DNA from: CAYXVJ01 sp964558445
Lineage (GTDB): Bacteria; Bacillota; Clostridia; Saccharofermentanales; Fastidiosipilaceae
NCBI GenBank assembly: GCA_964558445.1
Contig: CAZLEA010000008.1
Coordinates: 1 to 54,728, forward strand
DNA: 54,728 nt
Direction of reading: 5' to 3'
Made by a program: the position numbers and the translations under genes
Notes under the pieces: model-generated
Databases searched by the model: none
What the model was told of the DNA's origin: nothing
Seen by the model: only the letters and a program-made list of their open reading frames with translations
Shown here: one piece after another, positions 7,808-17,704 of the stretch
Position numbering within the stretch: position 1 is the stretch's first letter
Layout of the letters: each line of letters starts with the position of its first letter

Positions 7808-8806
7808 TTGTTGGATTTCCGTTTGATGTTAACTGAGGCCAGGCGACCGATTCTGGTTACCGGCCTGAACCCCTGTCTCGATGTGAGTCTCACGGTGCGA
7901 GACTTCGATGTGGGCCAGACGAATTACTATACGCTCTATCAAGAAGATTTGGGGGGCAAAGGCAGTAACGTCATCCGCTCCATCCACGCCTACGGAGGCA
8001 GCGGCAAGTTGTTCTCGGCCGATTATCCGGATGACGGCAGTAAGGTCATGCATCTGATGCAGCGCGAGGGAATCGCAGCCGAGCTCGTGAACCTACCGGG
8101 ACATCTGCGCATCAATTACAAGATCCTGGATAACGGCGAGCAGGGCGAGGTACGGATGACGGAGCTCAACAGCCCGGGCAACTACCTGCCCGAGGTGGCC
8201 GTACGTCTCCTGGAGCGCGAGTGGATGCGCCAAATCGAGGAGGATCAGCTCCTGGTACTCTGCGGCAGTCTCGCGCCCGGCTTGCCGGATGATACATACA
8301 AGCAGATGATCGAAGCGCAGCATGCCAGAGGTGGCAGAGTCGTGCTCGATGCGAAGAACGAGGCCTTGATTCATGCGCTCGGTGCGAAGCCGGATATCGT
8401 CAAGCCGAATCGAGACGAGCTGTCTCAAGCTACCGACATGCCCTGCCAAACACTAGAAGAAGTCGTAGCAGCCGTAGATCGCTTGCGAGAACTCGGGGCG
8501 GGTCTGGTCTTGGCCTCGCTCGCCGAGGACGGGGCGATCTTAACACAAGGGGACGCCGTCTACTATGCGCCTGCTCCGACGAATCCGTCGATACGCCGCC
8601 TGTCCGGTGCAGGTGATGCGATGGTTGCGATATTGGCGGGCTTCGCGTCCGGTGATGCAGCGCTTCGAGATGAGGAATTGCCAGGCGTCCTTCGCTGGTC
8701 GATGGCGGCAAGTCAGGCGACGATCTCGAGAGATGAAGCCCGTATGCCCGGCATCGAAGAGATTGCGGTTTGGACCGAGCGTATCGAGGTGCGCCGCATC
8801 CGCTAA
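7808..8806 (+). CDS. PfkB-family sugar-phosphate kinase, probable 1-phosphofructokinase
   Basis: Phosphorylates a sugar phosphate, most likely fructose-1-phosphate or tagatose-6-phosphate; the two subfamilies cannot be told apart by eye. Motifs are LGGKGSNVIRSI (substrate/GGKG loop), CGSLAPGLPDDTY, KPNRDE, and the C-terminal LSGAGDAMVAILAGF holding the anion hole and the catalytic Asp. An ATG at 7793 is in frame but has no ribosome-binding site; GGAGG at 7795-7799 sits 8 bases before TTG 7808, so I start there (332 residues). No PTS permease or fru regulator is adjacent, so the pathway link is by family only. It is the last gene of the plus-strand run and meets enolase tail to tail. Confidence 0.85.
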   Translation: MLDFRLMLTEARRPILVTGLNPCLDVSLTVRDFDVGQTNYYTLYQEDLGGKGSNVIRSIHAYGGSGKLFSADYPDDGSKVMHLMQREGIAAELVNLPGHLRINYKILDNGEQGEVRMTELNSPGNYLPEVAVRLLEREWMRQIEEDQLLVLCGSLAPGLPDDTYKQMIEAQHARGGRVVLDAKNEALIHALGAKPDIVKPNRDELSQATDMPCQTLEEVVAAVDRLRELGAGLVLASLAEDGAILTQGDAVYYAPAPTNPSIRRLSGAGDAMVAILAGFASGDAALRDEELPGVLRWSMAASQATISRDEARMPGIEEIAVWTERIEVRRIR

Positions 8807-8839
8807 ACTTACTTCAGAATCAGCTATTGACAGATAGAA

Positions 8840-8884
8840 GAACCCCCGCCCATCGGCCCGATTCGAGCCGCTGTGCGGGGGTTC
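8840..8884. terminator. Bidirectional hairpin terminator between the PfkB kinase and eno
   Basis: Perfect 10-bp stem GAACCCCCGC / GCGGGGGTTC (8840-8849, 8875-8884) with a second short stem CGGC / GCCG inside the loop. It lies between convergent genes; the flanking T/A runs are short, so strength is uncertain. Confidence 0.75.
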
Positions 8885-8922
8885 ACTATTGGATCAGCTA
8901 TGTGCTTGGACTTGTTTCGAGA

Positions 8923-10227
<1,305 letters not shown>

Positions 10228-10298
10228 AAAAATTACCTCCTGGGTACTGAATAGTCAGCTCCTGTGGCTGACCACGCTGTTGAATTAAACGCGAACCT

Positions 10299-10328
10299 AT
10301 TATACCAAAAATATCTATACCGTGTCGG
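10299..10328 (-). promoter_or_regulatory. Probable eno promoter
   Basis: On the minus strand CCGACA (10328-10323) and a perfect TATAAT (10304-10299) are separated by 18 bases, about 70 bases upstream of the eno start. Assigned by eye. Confidence 0.65.
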
Positions 10329-10478
10329 AATAAACGCATAGGGCATAAACTTTTGTCACTTCGACCAAACGAAATGCGATTTGGCACGGTCTAACCAAGA
10401 TTACCTCCCTATGAGACACAGAACGCTTGTGCTTGTATGAGATAATAACGAAATCAACGCAGGCAAAGGAGACGATCT

Positions 10479-11474
10479 ATGGCAGTAACCGGAAACATGA
10501 AGTACTATTCGATCAGAGATTTGGAAGACCAACTGGGCCGCACGAAGCTGAATCATTTCATAAGAGACAACGAAGTCGGCATGCTGCAGGATATCGCCGA
10601 GATCGCCTACCAGGCAGCTTGGGATCCGAAGATCAAGGCGGTCTTCGTGTCCGGACCCACCTCATCCGGTAAGACGACCTTCACAAGACGCCTCGCCGCC
10701 GCCCTCAATATGCACGGCAGGCCGACGCTGCAATTGTCACTAGACGATTATTACCGCGACGCTTATAAGCCAAACTTCATCGACGGCAGACCGGACTACG
10801 AGAGCCTCTACACGATGGATCTCGAACTCTTCCATCAGAACTTCTCGCAGTTGATAGCGGGCAGGGAAGCCTGGATTCCAAGCTTCAACTTCGTAACGAC
10901 AAGGCGAGAATTCCACGAGTATAAGCGAGTACGGATGCTGCCGCGTTCGATCCTCTTGGTCGAGGGGCTGCATGGCCTAAGCGAAGCGGTCTCGGGTCAG
11001 GTGAGTCCGAGTGCGCACATCGGCGTGATGATCATGCCGTGGGCAGGGATAGCAAGCGATCGCAGACTGCTCGGCCCCAGAGATATCCGGATCTTCCGGC
11101 GCATGTCCAGGGACGTGATGCATCGGGGGACATCCGCACTTGCTACCTTGGATTACTGGCCCATGATCGATCTGACAGAGGGGCAGTTCTTCCCGGACTA
11201 CCTCGCCAGAGCCGACTACTTCGTGAACTCGGCGCTGGCCTATGAGTTTATGGTCATCCCGCATCTGGCGGCGCACAGGCTCGGTGAGGATATGGAGCGG
11301 ATTCAAGCGGGGCACATGCTCGAGAACATGCGCTTCTTGAAGGGCAATCAACTGATCGATCACGAACGCACACTAGAAGAGGGCAGGAGGCTGCTCGAGG
11401 CCGCGGCGGCGCTACCCGTGATCTCGGCCGACAACATCCCGGAACACTCGATCCTAAACGAGTTCATACACTGA
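10479..11474 (+). CDS. Uridine kinase-like nucleoside kinase (P-loop NTPase)
   Basis: A 331-residue P-loop kinase. Walker A is GPTSSGKTT at 59-67, followed by LSLDDYYRD, which resembles the DxYY nucleoside-binding region of uridine kinase. LLVEGLHGL is the Walker B-like strand, and the lid region RIFRRMSRDVMHRG is characteristic of uridine kinase-like proteins of Clostridia that often carry an extra N-terminal domain. Here the first 50 residues could be a short remnant of that domain. Likely role is phosphorylation of a nucleoside in salvage; the substrate is unknown. AAAGGAG precedes the ATG. It is divergent from eno and followed closely by the thioredoxin promoter. Confidence 0.82.
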   Translation: MAVTGNMKYYSIRDLEDQLGRTKLNHFIRDNEVGMLQDIAEIAYQAAWDPKIKAVFVSGPTSSGKTTFTRRLAAALNMHGRPTLQLSLDDYYRDAYKPNFIDGRPDYESLYTMDLELFHQNFSQLIAGREAWIPSFNFVTTRREFHEYKRVRMLPRSILLVEGLHGLSEAVSGQVSPSAHIGVMIMPWAGIASDRRLLGPRDIRIFRRMSRDVMHRGTSALATLDYWPMIDLTEGQFFPDYLARADYFVNSALAYEFMVIPHLAAHRLGEDMERIQAGHMLENMRFLKGNQLIDHERTLEEGRRLLEAAAALPVISADNIPEHSILNEFIH

Positions 11475-11484
11475 AGATTGATAT

Positions 11485-11493
11485 TGGTATAAT
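11485..11493 (+). promoter_or_regulatory. Extended -10 promoter of the thioredoxin gene
   Basis: TGG directly followed by a perfect TATAAT (11488-11493), 11 bases after the upstream stop codon and about 30 bases before the thioredoxin start. There is no clear -35 box, as is common for extended -10 promoters. Confidence 0.6.
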
Positions 11494-11524
11494 AGAAGAA
11501 GCATCTATTGCGGAGGAACGTTTG

Positions 11525-11848
11525 ATGGCGGTTAAGATAACGGATTTGAATTTTGATGATATTGTATTGAACAGCGATGTACCCGTATTGCTCGATTTCT
11601 GGGCCGTATGGTGCAGACCCTGTCAACTGATCGGTGCATCGATCGACAAGCTTGCGGAGAACTATCGCGGCAAGCTTCTGGTCGGTAAGGTGAACATCGA
11701 TGAGGAGCCGGAGCTGACCGAGCGCTTCCGCGTATCGAGCATCCCGTCTGTGTATATCTTGCAGGGCGGCGTGGTCGTCGAACGCATGGTCGGAGCGATG
11801 CCCTATGGCGAATTGGCCGATGCGCTATCCGCTTACATGGGCGACTGA
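11525..11848 (+). CDS. Thioredoxin
   Basis: Small cytoplasmic dithiol-disulfide reductase. With the ATG at 11525, eight bases after GGAGG, the product has 107 residues; an in-frame TTG at 11522 is too close to that site. The active site is WCRPC (C30, C33) rather than the common WCGPC, so the residue after the first cysteine is Arg. The cis-proline P74 (SSIPSV) is present and the fold length is complete. It has its own extended -10 promoter and is followed by a strong terminator, so it is probably monocistronic. No thioredoxin reductase lies nearby. Confidence 0.93.
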   Translation: MAVKITDLNFDDIVLNSDVPVLLDFWAVWCRPCQLIGASIDKLAENYRGKLLVGKVNIDEEPELTERFRVSSIPSVYILQGGVVVERMVGAMPYGELADALSAYMGD

Positions 11849-11873
11849 TAAGCCTGTTTATTTTGGATCGAAG

Positions 11874-11908
11874 GACACCTCTTACCACATGCGGTAGGAG
11901 GTGTTTTG
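11874..11908 (+). terminator. Rho-independent terminator after thioredoxin
   Basis: Stem ACACCTC / GAGGTGT extended by TACC / GGTA around a small loop (11875-11904), followed by TTTT. Confidence 0.85.
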
Positions 11909-11945
11909 ACATTTATACACCGCTTGTCTTGTTCGGCTGTTGTTT

Positions 11946-11954
11946 TGTTATAGT
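11946..11954 (+). promoter_or_regulatory. Probable extended -10 promoter of the NAD(P)HX repair gene
   Basis: TGT followed by TATAGT (11949-11954), about 60 bases before the start codon and just downstream of the thioredoxin terminator. A weak TTGTCT lies upstream. Confidence 0.45.
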
Positions 11955-12014
11955 AGAGATAAATCATGATTGCTTGATGTGAGGATCAAACAACAAGCTG
12001 AGGAGGAGGCAAGC

Positions 12015-13604
12015 ATGCGTTTAATGGGTAGACAAGAGCAGGTGGCGCTCGATCGCCTGGCGGTAGAGGAGCTCGGGCTTACGATGGACCTCTTGATGGA
12101 GCACGCTGCCCTGGCGGTCCGAAGAGAAGTTGTGGACATGAAGCCACAGACTGTCTCGATCCTCTGCGGCCTGGGGAACAACGCCGGTGACGGTTATGCC
12201 GCCGCCCGCTTGCTACTGAACCACGTTACAAACGTTCGCGTGTTCGAAGAGACGGATGCAGCCACTAGGCTTAGCGGTGTCGCTCTGACGAATCGGGAGC
12301 GTCTGCAGAAGCTGGGCCTCGATATACAGGCGTTTGAGTCGTATGAAGCAGTCCCCGGCGAAGTTGTCGTCGATGCGCTCTTCGGTACGGCGTTTCGCTT
12401 GGAGCGGGGGATGCCTGTAAGCTACGAATCCGTTCTGAACAAGGTATCCGAGGCCAAGACTAGCGCAAACGTGCGCGTCCTAGCCGTGGACTTACCCTCG
12501 GGCGTGGAAGCGGACAGCGGCCTCGTCCACCCCTCATGCCTCCGGGCCGATCGAACGATCAGTTTCATCTATGCGAAGACAGGCTTATATAACTACCCGG
12601 GTCGCCTCTATGCCGGTGAGATCCGAGTCGATCCCATCGGTCTACCGAATACATGGCTGGATGACGCCTGGCAGAACTTGAATCCGCAGACGCCTATTCT
12701 GCTCGATTCCTCGCAGTTTCCGGATATGGAAGCGCTTCAAGTCGATGGTCACAAAGGTAGCCACGGCCGCATCTGCATGATGGCCGGCAGTCCCGGTATG
12801 GGCGGCGCCGCGGTACTCGCAACCAGAGCCGCGATCTCGGGCGGCGCAGGACTCTTGCGCCTCGTGATCCCGAGGGATCTCTATGCGGCCGTATTGAACG
12901 CCGTGCCGACCGCTCTGATCGAGTGCTTGCCCGAGGATACCGATCGCCAAACCGCCTTCTTCGAGGAGCAATTGCAGGGGCAAGCGGCCGTCTTGGTCGG
13001 CCCCGGGATGGGGACAGCGGACCCGACTCGCCCTGACCTCTTCGAATTCGTCATCACAGCCGTACGATCAGCCAAGCGTCTCATACTCGATGCAGATGCG
13101 CTGAACCTGCTCTCCCTGCCTGAGAATCGCAAACGGGCGAAGGAGGCTCTGGTCTCGCGTGTTGCAGATGGCCTCGAGCCTGCCATCTTGACGCCGCATC
13201 CGGGCGAGGCGGGGCGCTTGCTCGGCGAGGACGCAGAACTGGCACTCACGGATCGCCTGCGCGCAGCGCACAGACTGGCAGAATACTGGTCTTCGATCGT
13301 CGTCTTGAAGGGGGCGGGCACGGTTGTCGTATCGCCCATAAACTCGCAAACGTATATCAATACGAGCGGGAATCCGGGACTGGGTAAGGGCGGATCGGGC
13401 GATCTGCTCGCCGGCTTGATCCTGGCCTATCTGGGGCAGGGGATGGACGTCATGCTTGCCGTCACGGCGGGCGTCTACTTCCACGGGTTGGCGGCTGATC
13501 TGGCAGCCTTGGTTCACGGGCAGCGTGGCTTGAATCCGGAGATGCTGCTCGAGTTCCTGCCGGCGGCATACAAACAGGCAAGCGAAGGATATGGCGGAAT
13601 GTAA
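12015..13604 (+). CDS. nnrDE: Bifunctional NAD(P)H-hydrate epimerase / ADP- or ATP-dependent dehydratase
   Basis: Repairs hydrated NADH/NADPH (NAD(P)HX) formed as a damage product. The N-terminal YjeF epimerase domain shows GLGNNAGDG at 52-60. The C-terminal ribokinase-like dehydratase domain (from about residue 230) shows KGSHGR, LDADALNLL, LTPHPGEAGRLL and GNPGLGKGGSGDLLAG, the nucleotide-binding and catalytic segment. I start at ATG 12015, 529 residues, because AGGAGG lies at 12001-12009; the open frame extends 15 codons further up without a ribosome-binding site. alr follows about 110 bases later, an order seen in many Bacillota. Confidence 0.94.
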   Translation: MRLMGRQEQVALDRLAVEELGLTMDLLMEHAALAVRREVVDMKPQTVSILCGLGNNAGDGYAAARLLLNHVTNVRVFEETDAATRLSGVALTNRERLQKLGLDIQAFESYEAVPGEVVVDALFGTAFRLERGMPVSYESVLNKVSEAKTSANVRVLAVDLPSGVEADSGLVHPSCLRADRTISFIYAKTGLYNYPGRLYAGEIRVDPIGLPNTWLDDAWQNLNPQTPILLDSSQFPDMEALQVDGHKGSHGRICMMAGSPGMGGAAVLATRAAISGGAGLLRLVIPRDLYAAVLNAVPTALIECLPEDTDRQTAFFEEQLQGQAAVLVGPGMGTADPTRPDLFEFVITAVRSAKRLILDADALNLLSLPENRKRAKEALVSRVADGLEPAILTPHPGEAGRLLGEDAELALTDRLRAAHRLAEYWSSIVVLKGAGTVVVSPINSQTYINTSGNPGLGKGGSGDLLAGLILAYLGQGMDVMLAVTAGVYFHGLAADLAALVHGQRGLNPEMLLEFLPAAYKQASEGYGGM

Positions 13605-13714
13605 CGAGGCTGTTAGGTATCGAACGCAAATTCGTAAGAGCCAAGACATATAATAGACATCAATAATAATGAATGATATCAAGTTACAATGAGGCAGTAC
13701 GGACGGAGGTACGT

Positions 13715-14905
13715 GTGGAAGATTATCAATACATCGTGAATCGTTCCTGGGCGGAGGTCGATCTGGATGCGATCGAAGCGAATGTGCTGGCGATTAAGCA
13801 GTCGATATGGCGAAGCTGCGAGCTGATGGCTGTCGTCAAGGCGGACGCATACGGACACGGCGTCGGGCATGTCGTCCCGAGACTCCTGGAGGCAGGTGCG
13901 GATCGCTTGGCGGTGTCGATGCTGGACGAAGCCATCGAGCTGCGGGAGCGGGGAATCACGGCGCCTATCCTCGTGCTCAGCTATACCGATCCCAGGCGGG
14001 CGGACGAGATCGTCTCTTATAACGTGACGCAGACCGTCTATAGCTGGGATCTGATTCGTGCGATCAATGCGGCAGGCGAACGGCGCGGCGAATTGGTCAA
14101 CGTGCATATCAAGGTGGATACGGGCATGGGGCGCGTCGGCTTCGTGGCCGGCTTCGATACGATTCGGGAGATCCAGACGATCGCGGATTATCCGTTTATA
14201 GCGATAGAGGGGATCTTCACGCACTTTGCCACCGCAGATGAGGAGGATGCAAGCTATACGAGGCAGCAGTTTGCCCGTTTCCTCTCGATCTGCCAAGAAC
14301 TTGAGCGCATGGGTATCTATATACCCTTGAAGCATTGTTGTAACAGCGCGGCGACGCTTCGCTACCCCGAATGTGCGCTCGATATGGTCCGCTGCGGGCT
14401 GATTCTCTACGGTCAGATGCCGACGAATACGGAGGAGTACCAAGCGCTCTTCCGACCTGCCATGCAACTGAAGACGAACGTGATTCACGTCAAGACCTTG
14501 GCCAAGGGCTCGTCCATAAGCTACGGCCGTCGCTTCGTTTGCGAGCGGGAGAGTCGAATCGCAACCGTCCCGATCGGCTATGCGGACGGCTATACGAGGG
14601 CGATGTCGGGTAAGGCGTATGCGCTCATCCACGGACACCGCGTTCCGGTCGTCGGCAGTATCTGTATGGATGCCTGCATGCTCGATGTAACGGATGTACC
14701 GGAGGAGATTTCGGTCGGGGACGAGGTCGTCATGTTTGGTCGCCAGACGAGGGCGGACGGCGAGATGGCAGAGATTACAGTCGATGAAGTGGCAAGCTGG
14801 GCGGGTAGCATATCCTATGAGATTACGTCCGTTATCGGCAAGCGAGTCCCCCGTGTTTATATGTCCGGCGGTAGGCGTATAGCGATCGAAACCGTTTTGA
14901 TTTGA
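13715..14905 (+). CDS. alr: Alanine racemase
   Basis: PLP enzyme making D-alanine for peptidoglycan. The PLP-binding Lys is K42 in VVKADAYGHG, and the opposing catalytic Tyr lies in SSISYGRRF; SICMDACMLDVT is also typical. Start is taken at GTG 13715 with GGAGG six bases upstream, giving 396 residues; an ATG at 13673 is in frame but has no ribosome-binding site and would add 14 unlikely residues. A TATAAT at 13649-13654 without a good -35 box may be a promoter. It follows the NAD(P)HX repair gene on the same strand. Confidence 0.95.
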   Translation: MEDYQYIVNRSWAEVDLDAIEANVLAIKQSIWRSCELMAVVKADAYGHGVGHVVPRLLEAGADRLAVSMLDEAIELRERGITAPILVLSYTDPRRADEIVSYNVTQTVYSWDLIRAINAAGERRGELVNVHIKVDTGMGRVGFVAGFDTIREIQTIADYPFIAIEGIFTHFATADEEDASYTRQQFARFLSICQELERMGIYIPLKHCCNSAATLRYPECALDMVRCGLILYGQMPTNTEEYQALFRPAMQLKTNVIHVKTLAKGSSISYGRRFVCERESRIATVPIGYADGYTRAMSGKAYALIHGHRVPVVGSICMDACMLDVTDVPEEISVGDEVVMFGRQTRADGEMAEITVDEVASWAGSISYEITSVIGKRVPRVYMSGGRRIAIETVLI

Positions 14906-15051
14906 ACGAAGAATCATTCTTCCGCCCGACGAAGACAATCGTATATGCCTTCACAACAAATAGCGAATAACTTAACAAATAACCGAAAGCTTTTTAGACA
15001 GAAGGTGTAAGCGTCCAAAGAAACGAGTCAACTTTTGTGAATTCTATCGTA

Positions 15052-15080
15052 TGGTCAGGGTTATTAGTGAATGTTATAGT
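15052..15080 (+). promoter_or_regulatory. Probable promoter of the MsmX-type ATPase gene
   Basis: TGGTCA (15052-15057), 17-base spacer, TATAGT (15075-15080). It begins about 95 bases before the start codon. The upstream part of this 240-base spacer (14906-15051) holds a perfect 7-bp palindromic hairpin GAAGAAT / ATTCTTC at 14908-14922 and otherwise nothing I recognise. Confidence 0.55.
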
Positions 15081-15099
15081 TTGTTATAGGACTGGCAGA

Positions 15100-15123
15100 T
15101 CCTCGGCGGACAGTCGAGGACTG
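15100..15123 (+). promoter_or_regulatory. Two overlapping, mutually exclusive hairpins in the msmX leader
   Basis: TCCTCG / CGAGGA (15100-15105, 15115-15120) and CAGTC / GACTG (15111-15115, 15119-15123) share bases, so only one can form at a time. They lie 20-40 bases before the start codon, close to the GGAGG site. Confidence 0.4.
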
Positions 15124-15145
15124 TATTTATTGGAGGTAGAGTATT

Positions 15146-16261
15146 ATGTCAAATGTTGTCCTTAAGAACGTCTATAAACGCTACGATGGTGGTGTCTTAG
15201 CCGTCAGTGACTTCAATCTTGATATTGAAGACAAGGAATTCATCATTCTTGTTGGCCCTTCCGGTTGCGGTAAGTCAACCACCTTGCGTATGATCGCAGG
15301 TTTGGAAGAAATCACTGAGGGTGAGATTTATATCGGTGATAAGCTCGTCAACGACGTTCAACCGAAGGACAGAGACATCGCAATGGTTTTCCAGAACTAT
15401 GCTCTGTATCCCCATATGACCGTATTCGATAATATGGCATTTGGTTTGAAGCTCCGTAAGACACCGAAGGATGAGATCCGTCGTCGTGTTAACGAAGCAG
15501 CGAAGATCCTCGAGATCGAGCACCTGCTCGACCGTAAGCCCAAGGCCCTGTCGGGTGGTCAGCGTCAGCGTGTTGCCCTCGGCCGTGCTATCGTCCGTGA
15601 CCCCAAGGTCTTCTTGATGGACGAGCCCCTCTCGAACTTGGACGCCAAGCTTCGTGTTCAGATGCGTGTTGAGATCACCAAGTTGCACCAGCGCTTGGCC
15701 ACCACCATCATCTACGTTACACATGACCAGACAGAGGCCATGACCATGGGTACCCGTATCGTCGTTATGAAGGATGGTTTCATCCAGCAGGTCGATAACC
15801 CCGGTCAGCTCTATCTGCACCCCAACAATACATTCGTCGCCGGCTTCATCGGCATGCCTCCGATGAACTTCGTCAACGGTAACATTGTCAGTGAGAACGG
15901 TTCGCTCTACGCCAAGTTCGGCGATATCAAGCTGAAGCTACCCGCCGACAAGTACAATGTTCCTGCAGTCGAAGCCTACGTTGACAAGGAAGTCATCGTC
16001 GGTATTCGTCCGGAAGCCATCAACGATAACGTTGAGTATGTCCAGGAGAATCCGGATACAACCTTCAACGCACACGTCGACGTCGTTGAGATGCTCGGTG
16101 CAGAAACCTACATCTACCTGACCGTTCAGGGTATCACCCTCACCGGCCGCGTAGATCCGACCTCCTCGGTTTCGAAGGTTGGCGATGACATCAAGGTCGC
16201 AGTCGATCCTTACCGTGTCAGCCTCTTCGACAAGGAGACAGAAGAGAGAATCATCACCTAA
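15146..16261 (+). CDS. ABC transporter ATP-binding protein, MsmX/UgpC family
   Basis: ATPase subunit of carbohydrate ABC importers (CUT1 type). Its 371 residues include Walker A GPSGCGKST at 37-45, the Q-loop in VFQNYALYPHMTV, signature LSGGQRQRVALGRA, Walker B MDEPLSNLD and the switch His in VTHDQTEAMTM. C-terminal OB-fold regulatory domain includes VGIRPEAI. No permease or substrate-binding gene is near it, which fits the Bacillota habit of a single shared MsmX ATPase serving several sugar importers. It has its own promoter and terminator. GGAGGT precedes the ATG. The specific sugars cannot be read from this gene. Confidence 0.94.
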   Translation: MSNVVLKNVYKRYDGGVLAVSDFNLDIEDKEFIILVGPSGCGKSTTLRMIAGLEEITEGEIYIGDKLVNDVQPKDRDIAMVFQNYALYPHMTVFDNMAFGLKLRKTPKDEIRRRVNEAAKILEIEHLLDRKPKALSGGQRQRVALGRAIVRDPKVFLMDEPLSNLDAKLRVQMRVEITKLHQRLATTIIYVTHDQTEAMTMGTRIVVMKDGFIQQVDNPGQLYLHPNNTFVAGFIGMPPMNFVNGNIVSENGSLYAKFGDIKLKLPADKYNVPAVEAYVDKEVIVGIRPEAINDNVEYVQENPDTTFNAHVDVVEMLGAETYIYLTVQGITLTGRVDPTSSVSKVGDDIKVAVDPYRVSLFDKETEERIIT

Positions 16262-16291
16262 GATTCCTCGTCACAAGAACTTTGCAATCGG

Positions 16292-16331
16292 GAGAAGCCT
16301 TGAATTATCAGGGCTTCTCTCTTGTTTTTTG
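16292..16331 (+). terminator. Rho-independent terminator after the MsmX-type gene
   Basis: Stem GAGAAGCC / GGCTTCTC (16292-16299, 16312-16319) followed by a T-rich tail with six T in a row. Confidence 0.88.
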
Positions 16332-16362
16332 GCACTATCGTTAGCCTATGTGCATGAAACGC

Positions 16363-16391
16363 TTGAAACTAAGGGTGTTTATCTGTAAGAT
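16363..16391 (+). promoter_or_regulatory. Probable promoter of the CdaR/PucR-type regulator
   Basis: TTGAAA (16363-16368), 17-base spacer, TAAGAT (16386-16391), about 140 bases before the chosen start. The leader that follows contains the short inverted repeat TGTCGC / GCGACA. Confidence 0.55.
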
Positions 16392-16532
16392 AGCGGATAG
16401 GAATACTGTTTTATCTTAATTTGGATATCTATGAGATCCAACATAGATTGGGGCAAGCGGTGCCCCGACGAACGGGTAACCACTGTCGCAGGCGACACTT
16501 GCGACAAGTATTGTATGAAAGGCGAGGAGCGT

Positions 16533-17642
16533 ATGGACGAACTCAATTTGACAATTAAGAAGGCGGGGGAAATTCTGGACCGCTCGGCAGGTGTAATTAA
16601 CTCCCTGGGTAAGGTTACCCTCAGCACCGAAGCCGCACAGGTCGGAGATCTGGACAATCAAGTTCTGGAATTCCTCAATTCGGATGATGAGATGACGATT
16701 ACGGGCAGCCGCAGTTACAGGAAGCTGCTCATCCCCGGCGAAGCAGAGTATGCAATCTATGTTGAGGGTACGGACAGTGTTTCCGTGACCTACTTAGAAC
16801 TTCTTTACAATTGGATCAAGACCGCCGTGGCGGAAGATAGCAGCGGAACGGAGCGTCAGAGCTTCCTGAAGAACGTTCTTCTGGAGAACGAGCTGCCGGG
16901 CGATATCCCGCTGAAGGCGCGTGAGTTCAAGATTCCCTATGCTGCACTGCGCAGAGCTTATCTGATTCATGTCGAAGGCGGCGATGCCCTCGAGTGCATG
17001 GAGATCTTGCAGCACATGTTCCCCAAGCGCAATCAAGACTTCTTGATGGCGATGGACGAAGAGACGATTGTGCTCTTGAAGGAACTCAACCGTGCCGAAG
17101 TCGAAGACGTCGAGGCATTCAGCACACAGATGCTCGATACCCTGAACGCCGAATCCATGGCCAAGGTCCGTATCGGTATCGGTATGCCGACCGAGACGCT
17201 CAAGGATTGTGCGAAGTCGTATCGCGAAGCCTCGCTGGCACTGACCGTCGGCGGTATCTTCGAGAACGAGTCTTACCTGATGCGCTATGACAAGCTTGGT
17301 CTCGGCCGCTTGATCTATCAGCTGCCGCCCACGCTCTGCCATATGTTCTTGGACGAAGTCTTCCCGAACAATTGCTATGATCAGCTCGATTCCGAGACAC
17401 TCCTGACCATCCAGAAGTTCTTCGAGAACAACTTGAACGGTTCGGAGACGAGTCGTCAGCTCTTTGTGCACCGTAATACCCTCGTCTATCGCTTAGACAA
17501 GGTTCAGAAGATTACCAAGCTAGACCTGCGTAACTTCGACGATGCCGTCCTCTTCAAGCTGGCTTCGATGGTGCGCAAGTACCTCGAGTCCCAGGATGCC
17601 AATGCCGTCAGCGGTAAGGGCAACAAGTGGTGGAAGAGCTAA
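16533..17642 (+). CDS. CdaR/PucR-type helix-turn-helix transcriptional regulator
   Basis: A 369-residue regulator. The last about 60 residues hold the PucR-type HTH: a segment LTIQKFFENNLNGSETSR, then LFVHRNTLVYRLDKVQKIT, the hallmark recognition helix of CdaR/PucR proteins. A central region (SMAKVRIGIGMPTETLKD, then YREASLALTVG) resembles the degenerate GGDEF-like domain of CdaR. The N-terminal part is not recognised. Start is the ATG at 16533 with GGCGAGGAG close upstream; ATG 16515 and the longer frame lack a site. It stands 62 bases before ftsE. What it senses is unknown; carbohydrate or diacid control is only a family association. Confidence 0.82.
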   Translation: MDELNLTIKKAGEILDRSAGVINSLGKVTLSTEAAQVGDLDNQVLEFLNSDDEMTITGSRSYRKLLIPGEAEYAIYVEGTDSVSVTYLELLYNWIKTAVAEDSSGTERQSFLKNVLLENELPGDIPLKAREFKIPYAALRRAYLIHVEGGDALECMEILQHMFPKRNQDFLMAMDEETIVLLKELNRAEVEDVEAFSTQMLDTLNAESMAKVRIGIGMPTETLKDCAKSYREASLALTVGGIFENESYLMRYDKLGLGRLIYQLPPTLCHMFLDEVFPNNCYDQLDSETLLTIQKFFENNLNGSETSRQLFVHRNTLVYRLDKVQKITKLDLRNFDDAVLFKLASMVRKYLESQDANAVSGKGNKWWKS

Positions 17643-17704
17643 ACCCGGCATTTAGGGGATAAACGTCATGAATAAGTATCTATGCAGGAAGGAGAACGAC
17701 TCGA

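Noticed and set aside
14908..14922. Terminator after alr
   Set aside because: GAAGAAT / ATTCTTC is a perfect palindrome but has a one-base loop and no T run, so I do not call it a terminator.
13679..14938. 419-codon minus-strand open frame opposite alr
   Set aside because: Shadow of alanine racemase; no ribosome-binding site or homologous motif.
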